Notes under the pieces: model-generated
What the model was told of the DNA's origin: nothing
The model's database searches: none
What the model saw: only the letters and a program-made list of their open reading frames with translations
Made by a program: the position numbers and the translations under genes
Shown: positions 7,682 through 14,789 of the stretch, piece by piece
Position numbering within the stretch: position 1 is the stretch's first letter
Layout of the letters: every line of letters starts with the position of its first letter
Assembly (NCBI GenBank): GCA_020632885.1
Contig: JACKEQ010000045.1
Coordinates: 1-33,430, forward strand
Direction: 5' to 3'
Source of the DNA: Alphaproteobacteria bacterium
Lineage (GTDB): Bacteria; Myxococcota_A; UBA796; GCA-2862545
DNA: 33,430 nt

Positions 7682-8200
7682 ATGGGGGGGTCCGATCATC
7701 TCGACCACCACCTGGTCCACGGCCACCCCCACCCCCTCTACATGGGCGAGCTCCCCGGTCGCTGGGAGACCGTCCCCTCGGCGGTCGTCGTGAACCTCTG
7801 CGGCGTCTACCCGTCCGGGGATCCCGACGGGCGCCTCGTCTTCGGCTTCCCGCTCCTCGACGTGCTCGATCGGTCCATCAGCCCGTCGCGCGAGACCCTC
7901 GAGGCCTTCCTCGCGTCCGTGCACGACGAGGCCGGCGGCCAGCCGTCCTACTGGCACTGCCATGCCGGGCTCAACCGCTCGGGGCTGGCGGTGGCGGCGT
8001 ACCTGCACCTCTACCGCGGCATGCGCATCTCGGACGCCATCGCGTCCCTGCGTCGCAAGCGCAGCGAGATGGTGCTCTGCAACCACCTCTTCGAGGGCCT
8101 GCTGCGCGAGTGGTACGGCGGGCCGGACGAGCAGGCCTTCCAGCGGTTCGACCTCGCGACGTACCTGCGGGAACGCCAGGGGCGGCGCCCCGTCGAGTGA
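7682..8200 (+). CDS. Tyrosine/dual-specificity protein phosphatase-like protein
   Basis: 172 residues. The active-site signature HCHAGLNRSG (C93 nucleophile, R99 phosphate-binding, S100) matches the Cys-X5-Arg loop of dual-specificity and tyrosine phosphatases. The preceding hydrophobic strand and the upstream GFPLLDV stretch fit the fold, in which an Asp acts as general acid. The downstream helices (SDAIASLRRKRSEM) are usual for the family. It acts on phospho-Tyr/Ser/Thr proteins or another phosphate ester; the substrate is unknown. The window also encodes a Ser/Thr kinase (28607) and a pseudokinase, but any link is inference. ATG 7682 is the first start and has no Shine-Dalgarno, but it lies 4 nt after the small membrane protein's stop. 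An alternative ATG at 7742 would remove the N-terminal His-rich stretch. Confidence 0.82.
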   Translation: MGGSDHLDHHLVHGHPHPLYMGELPGRWETVPSAVVVNLCGVYPSGDPDGRLVFGFPLLDVLDRSISPSRETLEAFLASVHDEAGGQPSYWHCHAGLNRSGLAVAAYLHLYRGMRISDAIASLRRKRSEMVLCNHLFEGLLREWYGGPDEQAFQRFDLATYLRERQGRRPVE

Positions 8201-8300
8201 GGCGGCGCTGTAACTCGAGGTAACGCGCCTCTCCGCGGGCTCCGTGGCCAGGTGAGGAGGGCTCGTGCTCCGGATCCACCGGAGCGAGGAGGAGAGCCCC

Positions 8301-8888
8301 ATGCTCGTCGTCACTCTGGCCGCCTACGCCACCGAGCCCCCCATGGACTGCACGGGCAAGGTGACCGCCGTCTGCAACATCACCAACGCCGTCGTCGCTC
8401 ATGCCAACGACGAGGCGGGGGAGGACGTGCTCACCCAGTCCTCGCCGAAGGCGCGGCTGCGCCCGACCTCGATCTACGCGAAGCTGCTCGATGTGTTCCA
8501 GGTCTCCCAGGGCACCCCGGGCTGTCTGCCGATCGGTCGGGCCGGAGGCATCTACGACCGCAGCCTCGAGAGCTGGGGCGGCACCGCCAGCTCCGGGTTC
8601 TTCGGCGCCGGGAGCGTGAGTGGGACCTTCGACGAGGACCTGCACACGTTCTCCGGTACGGGCCAGCTCGGTCCGTACGGCGCGCGGTTCGGCGTCTTCG
8701 CGAACGGCGGCCGGATCGCGGCGAGCGCGGGTCCGAGCGCCAACCTCTGGGCCATGGGGAGCTGGGTGCGCTGGACGGGCACGAACGGCGTGTTCGTCCT
8801 GCTGATCGGCCAGTGCTCGTCCGCCGACTACGCCGACGTCTTCGAGGACTGGTACGGCGCCCCGCTGGCGGGCCCCGTGTTCAACTAG
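8301..8888 (+). CDS. Exported protein of unknown function
   Basis: 195 residues. ATG 8301 is chosen over an upstream in-frame start at 8265 because GGAGGAG lies 7 nt before it. The first ~10 residues (MLVVTLAAYA) form a very short hydrophobic signal-like segment without a positive charge, followed by a Pro/Cys region. The mature part is rich in Gly, Ser and aromatic residues, with alternating patterns suggestive of beta-strands, for example SGTFDEDLHTFSGTGQLG. It has Cys in the MDCTG, AVCN, PGCLP and GQCSS segments, which could form two disulfides outside the cytoplasm. No known domain is recognised. It ends 9 nt before the ATG of the regulator gene downstream, so the two may be co-transcribed. 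Confidence 0.7.
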   Translation: MLVVTLAAYATEPPMDCTGKVTAVCNITNAVVAHANDEAGEDVLTQSSPKARLRPTSIYAKLLDVFQVSQGTPGCLPIGRAGGIYDRSLESWGGTASSGFFGAGSVSGTFDEDLHTFSGTGQLGPYGARFGVFANGGRIAASAGPSANLWAMGSWVRWTGTNGVFVLLIGQCSSADYADVFEDWYGAPLAGPVFN

Positions 8889-8891
8889 ACT
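8886..8891 (+). promoter_or_regulatory. Candidate -10 (TAGACT) for a leaderless start at 8898
   Basis: TAGACT overlaps the stop codon of the exported protein. It is followed by exactly six bases and then ATG 8898, so transcription would begin at or next to the A of the ATG. There is no Shine-Dalgarno before either ATG 8898 or GTG 8892. No clear -35 is seen. The same arrangement recurs at 15792, 25445 (minus strand) and 28176. Confidence 0.38.
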
Positions 8892-8897
8892 GTGACG

Positions 8898-11651
8898 ATG
8901 AGGATTCGGACGGAGCACCTCGGCCTCCGCGAGCTCGCCGATCGGGCGGGCCTCACGGTGGCGGACACCGGCCGCGTGGACGCCGTGCTGCTCGGAGGAT
9001 CCGGCGCCTGGGACCACGCCCGTGCGCTCCGGGCGGGCGGCCACACCGTGCCCCTCGTGGTGCTCACGGATGGCGCGCCGGCCCTCGACCGCGCCCGCCT
9101 GGAGCCCGTCGTCCTCCTCCGCGAGCTCGACGCGGGCGCCCTGCGCGAGGCCCTCCGGATGTGTGCGGTCGGCCGTCCCGCGGGCCGCGTGCGGCTCGCC
9201 TCGGGCACGGCGGACCTCGATCTCGGGCGCTTCGAGCGCGTGGACGGCACCCGCGAGCCCCTGTCCTCCCTGGAGTGCCGGTTCGTCGGCTACCTCGCGG
9301 CGCGCACGGGTCGAGCGGCCTCCCGGGACGAGCTGCAGCTCCAGGTCTGGGATCATCGTCGGCCCGTGGCCACGCGCGCGGTGGATATGCTGGTGGCCCG
9401 CCTGCGCCGGAAGATCGAGGAGGATCCCAGGCATCCGACGGCACTGCTCACGGCCAGCGGCGGCTACCGGCTGCTCGTGGACACCGGCTCACCGCAGATC
9501 TCCGACTCTCCTGCGCTCGTCGGTCGCGATGCGCTCGTCCGGGACCTCCGGACGGCCCTCGACGATCACGGCGCTCTACTGCTCGTGGGGCCACCCGGTG
9601 TCGGCAAGACCGCCGTCGCCCGGGCGCTCGTGGGAGACGGTCGGCCGGCGACCTGGATCGACCTCTCCGCGGACGACGCGGAGGCCCGCCTCGCGACGGT
9701 GGGTCCCGGTCTGCTCGTGCTGGACGGGGTGGAGGCACGCGCGGACCTCTGGGAGGCCGTCCTCCACGGTCCGCCCCGCGCGCTGCTCGGCACGTCGCGG
9801 TTCGTGGTGGGCTCGAGCGCCATCCGCCGCGTCCCTCCGCTCGACGCCGCGGCCGCCGAGCAGCTCCTGCGCCGGGAGGCCGAGCGGATGGGCATCGGGC
9901 TCACGGCGGCGCGCACCGCCGAGGTCCTCGAGCCCCTGGACGGCCTGCCTCGCGCCATCCACCGCATGGCCGAGCGTCTGCGCACGCTCGGTGGGGACGC
10001 CGCTGGACCCGGAGCCGTGCTGGCGGGCGACATCGCCTCGAGCTGGACGCGCCTGGAGCCCGGCATGCAGACGCTCCTCGCGAGCCTCGCGACGGTCGCG
10101 GGCCCCTTCGACGCCGGGGTCGCCATGGTGGTGGCCCCACAGACCGACGCCTTCGACTGGGTCGGGTTGGTAGACGCCCAGCTCGTCGAGCCCGACGGCG
10201 AGCGGTTCGGGCTGCTCCAGGCCGTGCGGAGCTACGCCCGCAGCGCGCTTCCCGAGGTCTGGGAGGCGGCCCTCCAGCACCACCTCGTCTGGGTACACGG
10301 GGAGGTCGTGGGGCTGGCGCGCCGGCTGCGACGCCGGGGAGCCCGTCAGCTCGTCGCGCGGCTCGCGGCTCGCGAGGAGGACCTGCAGCGTGCGTGGTCC
10401 ACGGCGCTGGACGGACCGGACGAGGTGCGCCTGCCGGACCTCGCCGTCGCCCTCGATCGGCTGGAGGGTCCGCGGGATGCCCGGCGCCGCAGGCTCGAAG
10501 AGGCCCTCGACGTGCTCGAGGACCCCGTGGCACGCGCTCGGGTGGGTGTGCTCGCCGCCCGGCTCGACCGGCATCGCGATCGGGCGGCGAGCCGCGCGTC
10601 CCTGGTGGCCTGTGCGGAGGCGCTCTGGGACGCTGCGCCCGGCGAAGCGGTCCGCGCTGCAGTGGAGGCCGCGCGGCTCGCCGCGAACCTCGAGCCCTGG
10701 GCCACCACACGGACGTGGCTCCAGGGGCTCCCGGTCGAGCGTCTGGATCCGACCTCCCGGAAGGTCCTCCAGGTCAGGCTCTGGGAGCTCGAGGAGCTCG
10801 AGGGGCTGCGGCGGACCGACGACGTGCTCCGGGACATGATGGTCCTCGCGGACGACCTCGCGGAGCTCGGCGACCTCGAGGGGGCCGTCGACGCGGGCCT
10901 GGTGGTGGCCCCACGGCTCCAGCTCACCGGGCTGGGCGACCCCGTGGCCCACATGGATCGCGTGGTCGCATGGGCACGGGAGATCGACCGCGGACCCCTG
11001 CTGGCGAACACCCTCGTGCACCTCGCCAGCCGGCTCGGGGAGGTGCGTCGCACCGACGAGGCTCTGCAGGCCCTCGACGAGGCGGCCGCGCTGTTCCGGC
11101 CCGCGGAGCCCCTGCGGCTCTGGCAGGTCACCCAGTACCGGGGCTTCGTGCTGGCGAACGGCGGGCGACATCGCGAGGCACGACGCGCCCTCGAGGACTA
11201 CCTGGGCTGGTGTCGCGGGCGGAATGCCCGGTTCGGGGTGGCCGACGCGCTGCTCTGGCTGGCGGCCCTCGAGCTGGACGCCGACGCACCGCACCGCGCG
11301 GAGGCGCTGGCCCGGCAGGTGGCGGACGTGGTGCCGGAGAGCGCGCATCTCGTGCTGCACGCGCGGATGTACGAGGCCCACGCACGCCTGGCTCTCGGTG
11401 ACGTCGAGGGGGCGCGGGCCCTGGTGGCGCCCATCGCGACGGATGGCGGGTACGGCTACGAGCAGGCCGAGATCGCGCTGCTGCGGCGGGCCCTCGGGGA
11501 GTCCCAGGACGAGCGCATCGCCGCGATCGGCGCTGCGATGTCGGGGTCCATCGGCGAGACGCTCCGGGCGCTCCACGCCGGTGTGGACATCCCGCCGGGG
11601 ATGCTCACGGCCCGGATCCTCGCGCGCCTGTGGGCGCTGGGCTCCGGGTAG
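8898..11651 (+). CDS. Winged-helix / STAND-type ATPase / TPR transcriptional regulator
   Basis: 917 residues. Residues about 1-85 look like a degenerate receiver fold without the phospho-acceptor pattern. About 95-195 form an OmpR/PhoB-type winged helix (SSLECRFVGYLAARTG, ending VARLRRKIEEDP and ASGGYRLLV). A STAND/NB-ARC-like ATPase follows with Walker A GPPGVGKT (231-238), the acidic strand GLLVLDGVEA as Walker B, and the GLPRAIHRMAERL element typical of AfsR/LuxR-type STAND regulators. The C-terminal half is Ala/Leu/Arg-rich helical repeats consistent with TPRs. Family knowledge: such proteins couple ligand sensing by TPRs to ATP-driven activation of DNA binding. The target is unknown. ATG 8898 is preferred to GTG 8892 because it fits a leaderless start. 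It converges on the aldolase-dehydrogenase with only 1 nt between the stops. Confidence 0.85.
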   Translation: MRIRTEHLGLRELADRAGLTVADTGRVDAVLLGGSGAWDHARALRAGGHTVPLVVLTDGAPALDRARLEPVVLLRELDAGALREALRMCAVGRPAGRVRLASGTADLDLGRFERVDGTREPLSSLECRFVGYLAARTGRAASRDELQLQVWDHRRPVATRAVDMLVARLRRKIEEDPRHPTALLTASGGYRLLVDTGSPQISDSPALVGRDALVRDLRTALDDHGALLLVGPPGVGKTAVARALVGDGRPATWIDLSADDAEARLATVGPGLLVLDGVEARADLWEAVLHGPPRALLGTSRFVVGSSAIRRVPPLDAAAAEQLLRREAERMGIGLTAARTAEVLEPLDGLPRAIHRMAERLRTLGGDAAGPGAVLAGDIASSWTRLEPGMQTLLASLATVAGPFDAGVAMVVAPQTDAFDWVGLVDAQLVEPDGERFGLLQAVRSYARSALPEVWEAALQHHLVWVHGEVVGLARRLRRRGARQLVARLAAREEDLQRAWSTALDGPDEVRLPDLAVALDRLEGPRDARRRRLEEALDVLEDPVARARVGVLAARLDRHRDRAASRASLVACAEALWDAAPGEAVRAAVEAARLAANLEPWATTRTWLQGLPVERLDPTSRKVLQVRLWELEELEGLRRTDDVLRDMMVLADDLAELGDLEGAVDAGLVVAPRLQLTGLGDPVAHMDRVVAWAREIDRGPLLANTLVHLASRLGEVRRTDEALQALDEAAALFRPAEPLRLWQVTQYRGFVLANGGRHREARRALEDYLGWCRGRNARFGVADALLWLAALELDADAPHRAEALARQVADVVPESAHLVLHARMYEAHARLALGDVEGARALVAPIATDGGYGYEQAEIALLRRALGESQDERIAAIGAAMSGSIGETLRALHAGVDIPPGMLTARILARLWALGSG

Positions 11652-11652
11652 C

Positions 11653-13680
11653 CTACCGGGGGAAGGCGCCCGCGATGCCCCCGTCGACGGGCAGGGTGGC
11701 TCCGGTGGTCGGGGTCTGGTTCGTGACGAAGAACCGCACGGCCCGGCCCACATCCGCCCCGGTGACGGTGGCTCCGAGGAGGTTCCGGGCGCGGTAGTGC
11801 GCCGGCAGGGCGTCGGTGTCCACGCCCTTGGCGGCGGCCCGCGAGGGGCCGATGGCCTGCCAGAGCCCGCTGGGCACGGGACCCTCGGCGAACACGGCGT
11901 CGGGGGCCACCAGGTTGACGCGCACGCCGTACGGGGCGAGCTCGAGCGCCGCGACCTTGCAGAGCTGGTGGGCACCGGCCTTGGAGGCCGAGTACGCGCC
12001 GAACTCCGCGCCGGGCCCGAGCACGTTCTTGGACGAGACCAGCACGATGTGCCCACCCAGCCCCTGCAGGCGCAGGAGGCGTGCGGCCACAGCCAGGCAG
12101 CGGTGGGTGCCGCCGAGGTTCACCGCCACCACGCGGTCGAAGTCCTCGGGTGTGGTGTCCTCGAGGGGCGCGCTCACCGCGATGCCCGCGGACAGCACGA
12201 CGATGTCGACGCCTCCGAAGCGACGCAGGGCCTCGTCGAAGGCGTCCTGCACGGACTCGAGGGACGTGACGTCCGCGACGGCCGTGCGCAGACGGGGGCT
12301 CGCGAGGTGGGCCGCTGCCCGGTCGAGGGCCGTGGCATCCAGGTCGACGAGCAGGACGTGGGCGCCGGCGGAGAGGAGCTCGCGGGCCACGCCCACCCCG
12401 ATGGCACCGGCGCCACCGGTGATCAGGGCGACCTGCCCATCGAGGGCCGGCGGTGTTCGCTTGCCGAGCTTGGCCTGCTCCAGGCTCCAGTACTCCATGT
12501 CGAAGAGGTCGGCGTCCGGCAGCCCGACGTAGGGCCCGAGGGCGGCGGCCCGGTGCTTCACCCGGAAGGTGTGGCTCGCGATGTCGGCGGCGATGCCCGC
12601 ATCGCGGGTGGTGCGGCCGACGCCCATCACGCCCATGCCGCGTACGGCGATGACGCGCGGGTCGGGGTCGAGCATCACGAGGTCGCGGTCGCCCCGGTGG
12701 GCCTCGAAGTACGCGCGGTACCCGTCCCTGTAGCGCTCGAGGGACAGCGCCAGCTCGGCGTCGGACAGGGTGGGGTCCACGAGCCACGGGCGGGTCTTCG
12801 TGCGGAGCACGTGGTCGGGCGTGAGGGGACCCGAGACGACGAACTGGCCGAGCGAGGGGTGCGCGAGGGCGGCGAGCAGGCCGGGGTCGCTGCGCCAGTC
12901 GAACAGCCAGTGACCCCCGAGCACACGGCGGATCCGGGGGAGCAGGTCCACGGCGTCGAGCTGCTCGCCCGCCAGCACCACCGGCTGGGGCGCGTGGGTG
13001 TCGAGGTAGCGCTCGGCGCGGCTCACGAGGTCGATGTGCGTCTCGTAGCTGTCGCGGGCCGTGTCGCCCCAGGAGAACAGGCCATGCCCGACGAGCACCA
13101 TGCCGATGGCCGCCTCGTTCGCCTCGAAGGCATCGGCCGCCGCGCGGGCCAGCGCGAAGCCCGGCATCACGTAGTCCACGTAGATCACGTCCTCGCCGAA
13201 GGCCTCGCGGAGGCGTGCGGGGCCGTCCGGGAGGTTGGAGATGGCGAGGAGGGCGTCCGGGTGGGAGTGGTCGATGTAGCGGTGCGGCAGGAACGCGTGC
13301 AGCAGGGTCTCGACGGAGGGCGAGGGGTCGGTCGCGTCGAACAGGCGGGTGCGGTGGGCGTTCACCATCGCCTCGTCGGAGAGACGGTCGAGGGCGCGCA
13401 GGGGCAGGAGGCGCGCGAGGTCCACGGCGACGTGCCCGCGGGGCTCGATGGTCGCGAGGTCCCAGCCGCTGCCCTTCACGAACAGCGCCTCACGGTGCAT
13501 GCCGGTGTCGTCGGCCTTCAGGCCCTTCACGCTCGTGTTCCCGCCCCCGTGGAGCACGAGGTCGGGGTCGGCGCCCAGGAGACGCGCGGTGTAGGTCCGC
13601 AGGGCGAGGGCCTCTCCGTGCTCGGGACCCCAACGCTCCACGGCGCGGAGGGCCTCGTCCTCGTCGTAGCGGCTGCGCAT
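11653..13680 (-). CDS. Bifunctional class II aldolase / short-chain dehydrogenase (rhamnulose-1-phosphate aldolase-ADH type)
   Basis: 675 residues, matching the fused RhaD-type aldolase/alcohol dehydrogenase family that cleaves L-rhamnulose-1-phosphate to dihydroxyacetone phosphate and L-lactaldehyde and then oxidises or reduces the aldehyde. The N-terminal half carries class II aldolase motifs GGGNTSVKG and YIDHSHPDALL plus the GHGLFSWG strand. The C-terminal half is a complete Rossmann dehydrogenase with TGGAGAIG (421-428), a DVTSLES strand, SAGIA, and catalytic Y563-x3-K567 (YSASK). ATG 13680 has CGGGAG 8 nt upstream. No rhamnose kinase, isomerase, transporter or regulator lies near, so the exact sugar is uncertain; another 6-deoxy-sugar phosphate is possible. 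Confidence 0.88.
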   Translation of the reverse strand: MRSRYDEDEALRAVERWGPEHGEALALRTYTARLLGADPDLVLHGGGNTSVKGLKADDTGMHREALFVKGSGWDLATIEPRGHVAVDLARLLPLRALDRLSDEAMVNAHRTRLFDATDPSPSVETLLHAFLPHRYIDHSHPDALLAISNLPDGPARLREAFGEDVIYVDYVMPGFALARAAADAFEANEAAIGMVLVGHGLFSWGDTARDSYETHIDLVSRAERYLDTHAPQPVVLAGEQLDAVDLLPRIRRVLGGHWLFDWRSDPGLLAALAHPSLGQFVVSGPLTPDHVLRTKTRPWLVDPTLSDAELALSLERYRDGYRAYFEAHRGDRDLVMLDPDPRVIAVRGMGVMGVGRTTRDAGIAADIASHTFRVKHRAAALGPYVGLPDADLFDMEYWSLEQAKLGKRTPPALDGQVALITGGAGAIGVGVARELLSAGAHVLLVDLDATALDRAAAHLASPRLRTAVADVTSLESVQDAFDEALRRFGGVDIVVLSAGIAVSAPLEDTTPEDFDRVVAVNLGGTHRCLAVAARLLRLQGLGGHIVLVSSKNVLGPGAEFGAYSASKAGAHQLCKVAALELAPYGVRVNLVAPDAVFAEGPVPSGLWQAIGPSRAAAKGVDTDALPAHYRARNLLGATVTGADVGRAVRFFVTNQTPTTGATLPVDGGIAGAFPR

Positions 13681-13740
13681 GCGATCGACTCCCGGGTGGC
13701 CGCCCTCTAATCGGTTTTCTCCGCACCCACCGCGCCCGGC

Positions 13741-13770
13741 TGGACACCGCCACCCGAGGTGTGCTTTGCT
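13741..13770 (+). promoter_or_regulatory. Candidate promoter of the lipoprotein-MopE operon
   Basis: TGGACA (13741-13746) matches five of six -35 bases. 18 nt further lies TTTGCT (13765-13770), a weak -10. Transcription would start near 13777, giving a ~16-nt leader with the GGAAGGA ribosome site before ATG 13793. The 112-nt divergent gap must also serve the aldolase gene, where TTAGAGG on the minus strand near 13710 is a possible -10. Confidence 0.3.
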
Positions 13771-13792
13771 CTCGGGGCCAACGGAAGGATCC

Positions 13793-14158
13793 ATGCGCGT
13801 ACTGACCTCGATCTCGCTGCTCGCCGGCACCCTCCTCGTCGCCTCCGCGTGCGCCCCCGCCGGCCCGTTCCAGGGCATCTCGGCCGTCAAGGTGCGCCAC
13901 ATCACGGAGTCCGGCCTGAAGGACAAGGTGTTCAAGGAAGCGGAGCAGCAGAACCTGATCGGCTGCCTCTACCAGTCCACCGAGGTCCCCGAGGAGCAGA
14001 CGCTCCGCGAGCTCCTCCAGACCACGTACCTGATCGAGGTGAGCGACGCCGTGGGCGACCGCTCGTTCGAGCTGTACACGACCCAGAACCTCAAGGGGAA
14101 CAAGGGTAAGTACTACGTGAACACCTGCATCCACGACATCATCCGGAGCGCCAAGTGA
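13793..14158 (+). CDS. Small lipoprotein of unknown function
   Basis: 121 residues. The N-terminus MRVLTSISLLAGTLLVASAC is a textbook lipoprotein signal with one Arg, a hydrophobic core and lipobox VASAC (Cys20). This is the most conventional signal peptide in the window. The mature part (about 100 residues) has two more Cys, in IGCLYQ and NTCIHD, that could form a disulfide, and a Lys-rich middle. I do not recognise the domain. ATG 13793 is preceded by GGAAGGA. Its stop overlaps the GTG of the zinc-ribbon/MopE gene (GTGA), so it heads a three-gene, translationally coupled unit with both MopE-repeat genes. This suggests a shared envelope function (inference). Confidence 0.85.
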   Translation: MRVLTSISLLAGTLLVASACAPAGPFQGISAVKVRHITESGLKDKVFKEAEQQNLIGCLYQSTEVPEEQTLRELLQTTYLIEVSDAVGDRSFELYTTQNLKGNKGKYYVNTCIHDIIRSAK

Positions 14159-14472
14159 CCCCTTGCGCCTGTTGCGAAGCGCCCGTCCTCCCGGGCACCG
14201 CCTGCCCTTCCTGCGGCGTGCAGGCCACCCGGCGGTCGCGCGTGCCGATGGCCGCCATGCTCCTCCTGGGCCTCGCGGCCTGTGAGGGTGGCGGTCCCAC
14301 CGACGTGCAGGCGCTCTACGGTGTGGCGGTCACGGACGACGACAACGACGGCTACACCTCGGACGTCGACTGCGACGACACCGACCCCGACATCTACCCG
14401 GGCGCGCCGGAGACCGACGGAGACGGGGTCGACAGCAACTGCGACGACGACGACGGCACCGTCGCGGAATGA
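14155..14472 (+). CDS. Zinc-ribbon / lipobox / MopE-repeat protein, copy 1
   Basis: 105 residues of unusual design. (1) An N-terminal zinc ribbon: C4, C6 and C7 (CxxC between C4 and C7) and C16-x-x-C19. (2) An Arg-rich turn (RRSR). (3) A short hydrophobic stretch ending LLLGLAAC, which looks like a lipobox (Cys39). (4) A MopE-type acidic repeat, beginning DDDNDGYTSD and DVDCDDTDPDIYPG and ending DGDGVDSNCD, expected to bind Ca or another metal. The GTG at 14155 overlaps the upstream TGA, and its own stop overlaps the next ATG. An internal ATG at 14248 would give an ordinary tiny lipoprotein, but the N-terminal cysteines are conserved in copy 2, so the long form is favoured. Function unknown. 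Confidence 0.75.
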   Translation: MTPCACCEAPVLPGTACPSCGVQATRRSRVPMAAMLLLGLAACEGGGPTDVQALYGVAVTDDDNDGYTSDVDCDDTDPDIYPGAPETDGDGVDSNCDDDDGTVAE

Positions 14473-14786
14473 CCCCCTGTCCCTGCTGCGAAGCGCCCAT
14501 GGTCGTGGGCACCGCATGTCCGTCGTGCGGCGTTCGGGGCCCGCGTCGCGCGCGTGTCTCGGGGGCGGCGATGGTCCTGCTGGGTCTGTCCGCCTTCGAT
14601 GGCGTCGCCTGCACCCAGTCGCTCTACGGTATCGCCGTCACCGACGAGGACGGTGACGGCTACCTGTCGGACGTCGACTGCGACGACACGAACGCCGACA
14701 TCCACCCGGACGCCACCGAGATCGATGGCGACGGCGTGGACAGCGACTGCGACGGTGACGACGACGCCGTGCTCCCCGAGGGCTGA
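14469..14786 (+). CDS. Zinc-ribbon / MopE-repeat protein, copy 2 (altered lipobox)
   Basis: 105 residues, a paralogue of the preceding gene. The N-terminal zinc ribbon is intact (C4, C6, C7, C16, C19). The hydrophobic core becomes MVLLGLSAFDGVAC: the position of the copy 1 lipobox Cys is Phe, and a new GVAC follows five residues later with a shortened spacer to the LYGIAVTD strand. The acidic MopE-type repeat is kept (DEDGDGYLSD, DVDCDDT, DGDGVDSDCDGDDD). ATG 14469 overlaps the previous stop (ATGA), so it is almost certainly co-translated. It ends 3 nt before the converging MltG-like gene. Whether it is lipidated, at the shifted Cys, or membrane-anchored with the zinc ribbon inside is unresolved. 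Confidence 0.75.
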   Translation: MTPCPCCEAPMVVGTACPSCGVRGPRRARVSGAAMVLLGLSAFDGVACTQSLYGIAVTDEDGDGYLSDVDCDDTNADIHPDATEIDGDGVDSDCDGDDDAVLPEG

Positions 14787-14789
14787 CGC

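Larger units (their letters stand above)
14155..14786 (+). repeat. Tandem gene duplication, two units of 314 nt
   Basis: The two zinc-ribbon/MopE genes start 314 nt apart and align along their whole length at both DNA and protein level: TPC-x-CCEAP, GTACPSCG, the hydrophobic core, LYG[VI]AVTD, and DVDCDDT. Both have 105 residues. The junctions are GTGA and ATGA overlaps. The difference is concentrated around the lipobox, where copy 2 replaces the Cys by Phe. Confidence 0.85.

Noticed and set aside
11641..11665. GGTAG-C-CTACC palindrome between the regulator and aldolase genes as a terminator
   Set aside because: It has five-base arms around a single base, which cannot close a hairpin loop, has no T-run, and is formed by the two facing stop codons.
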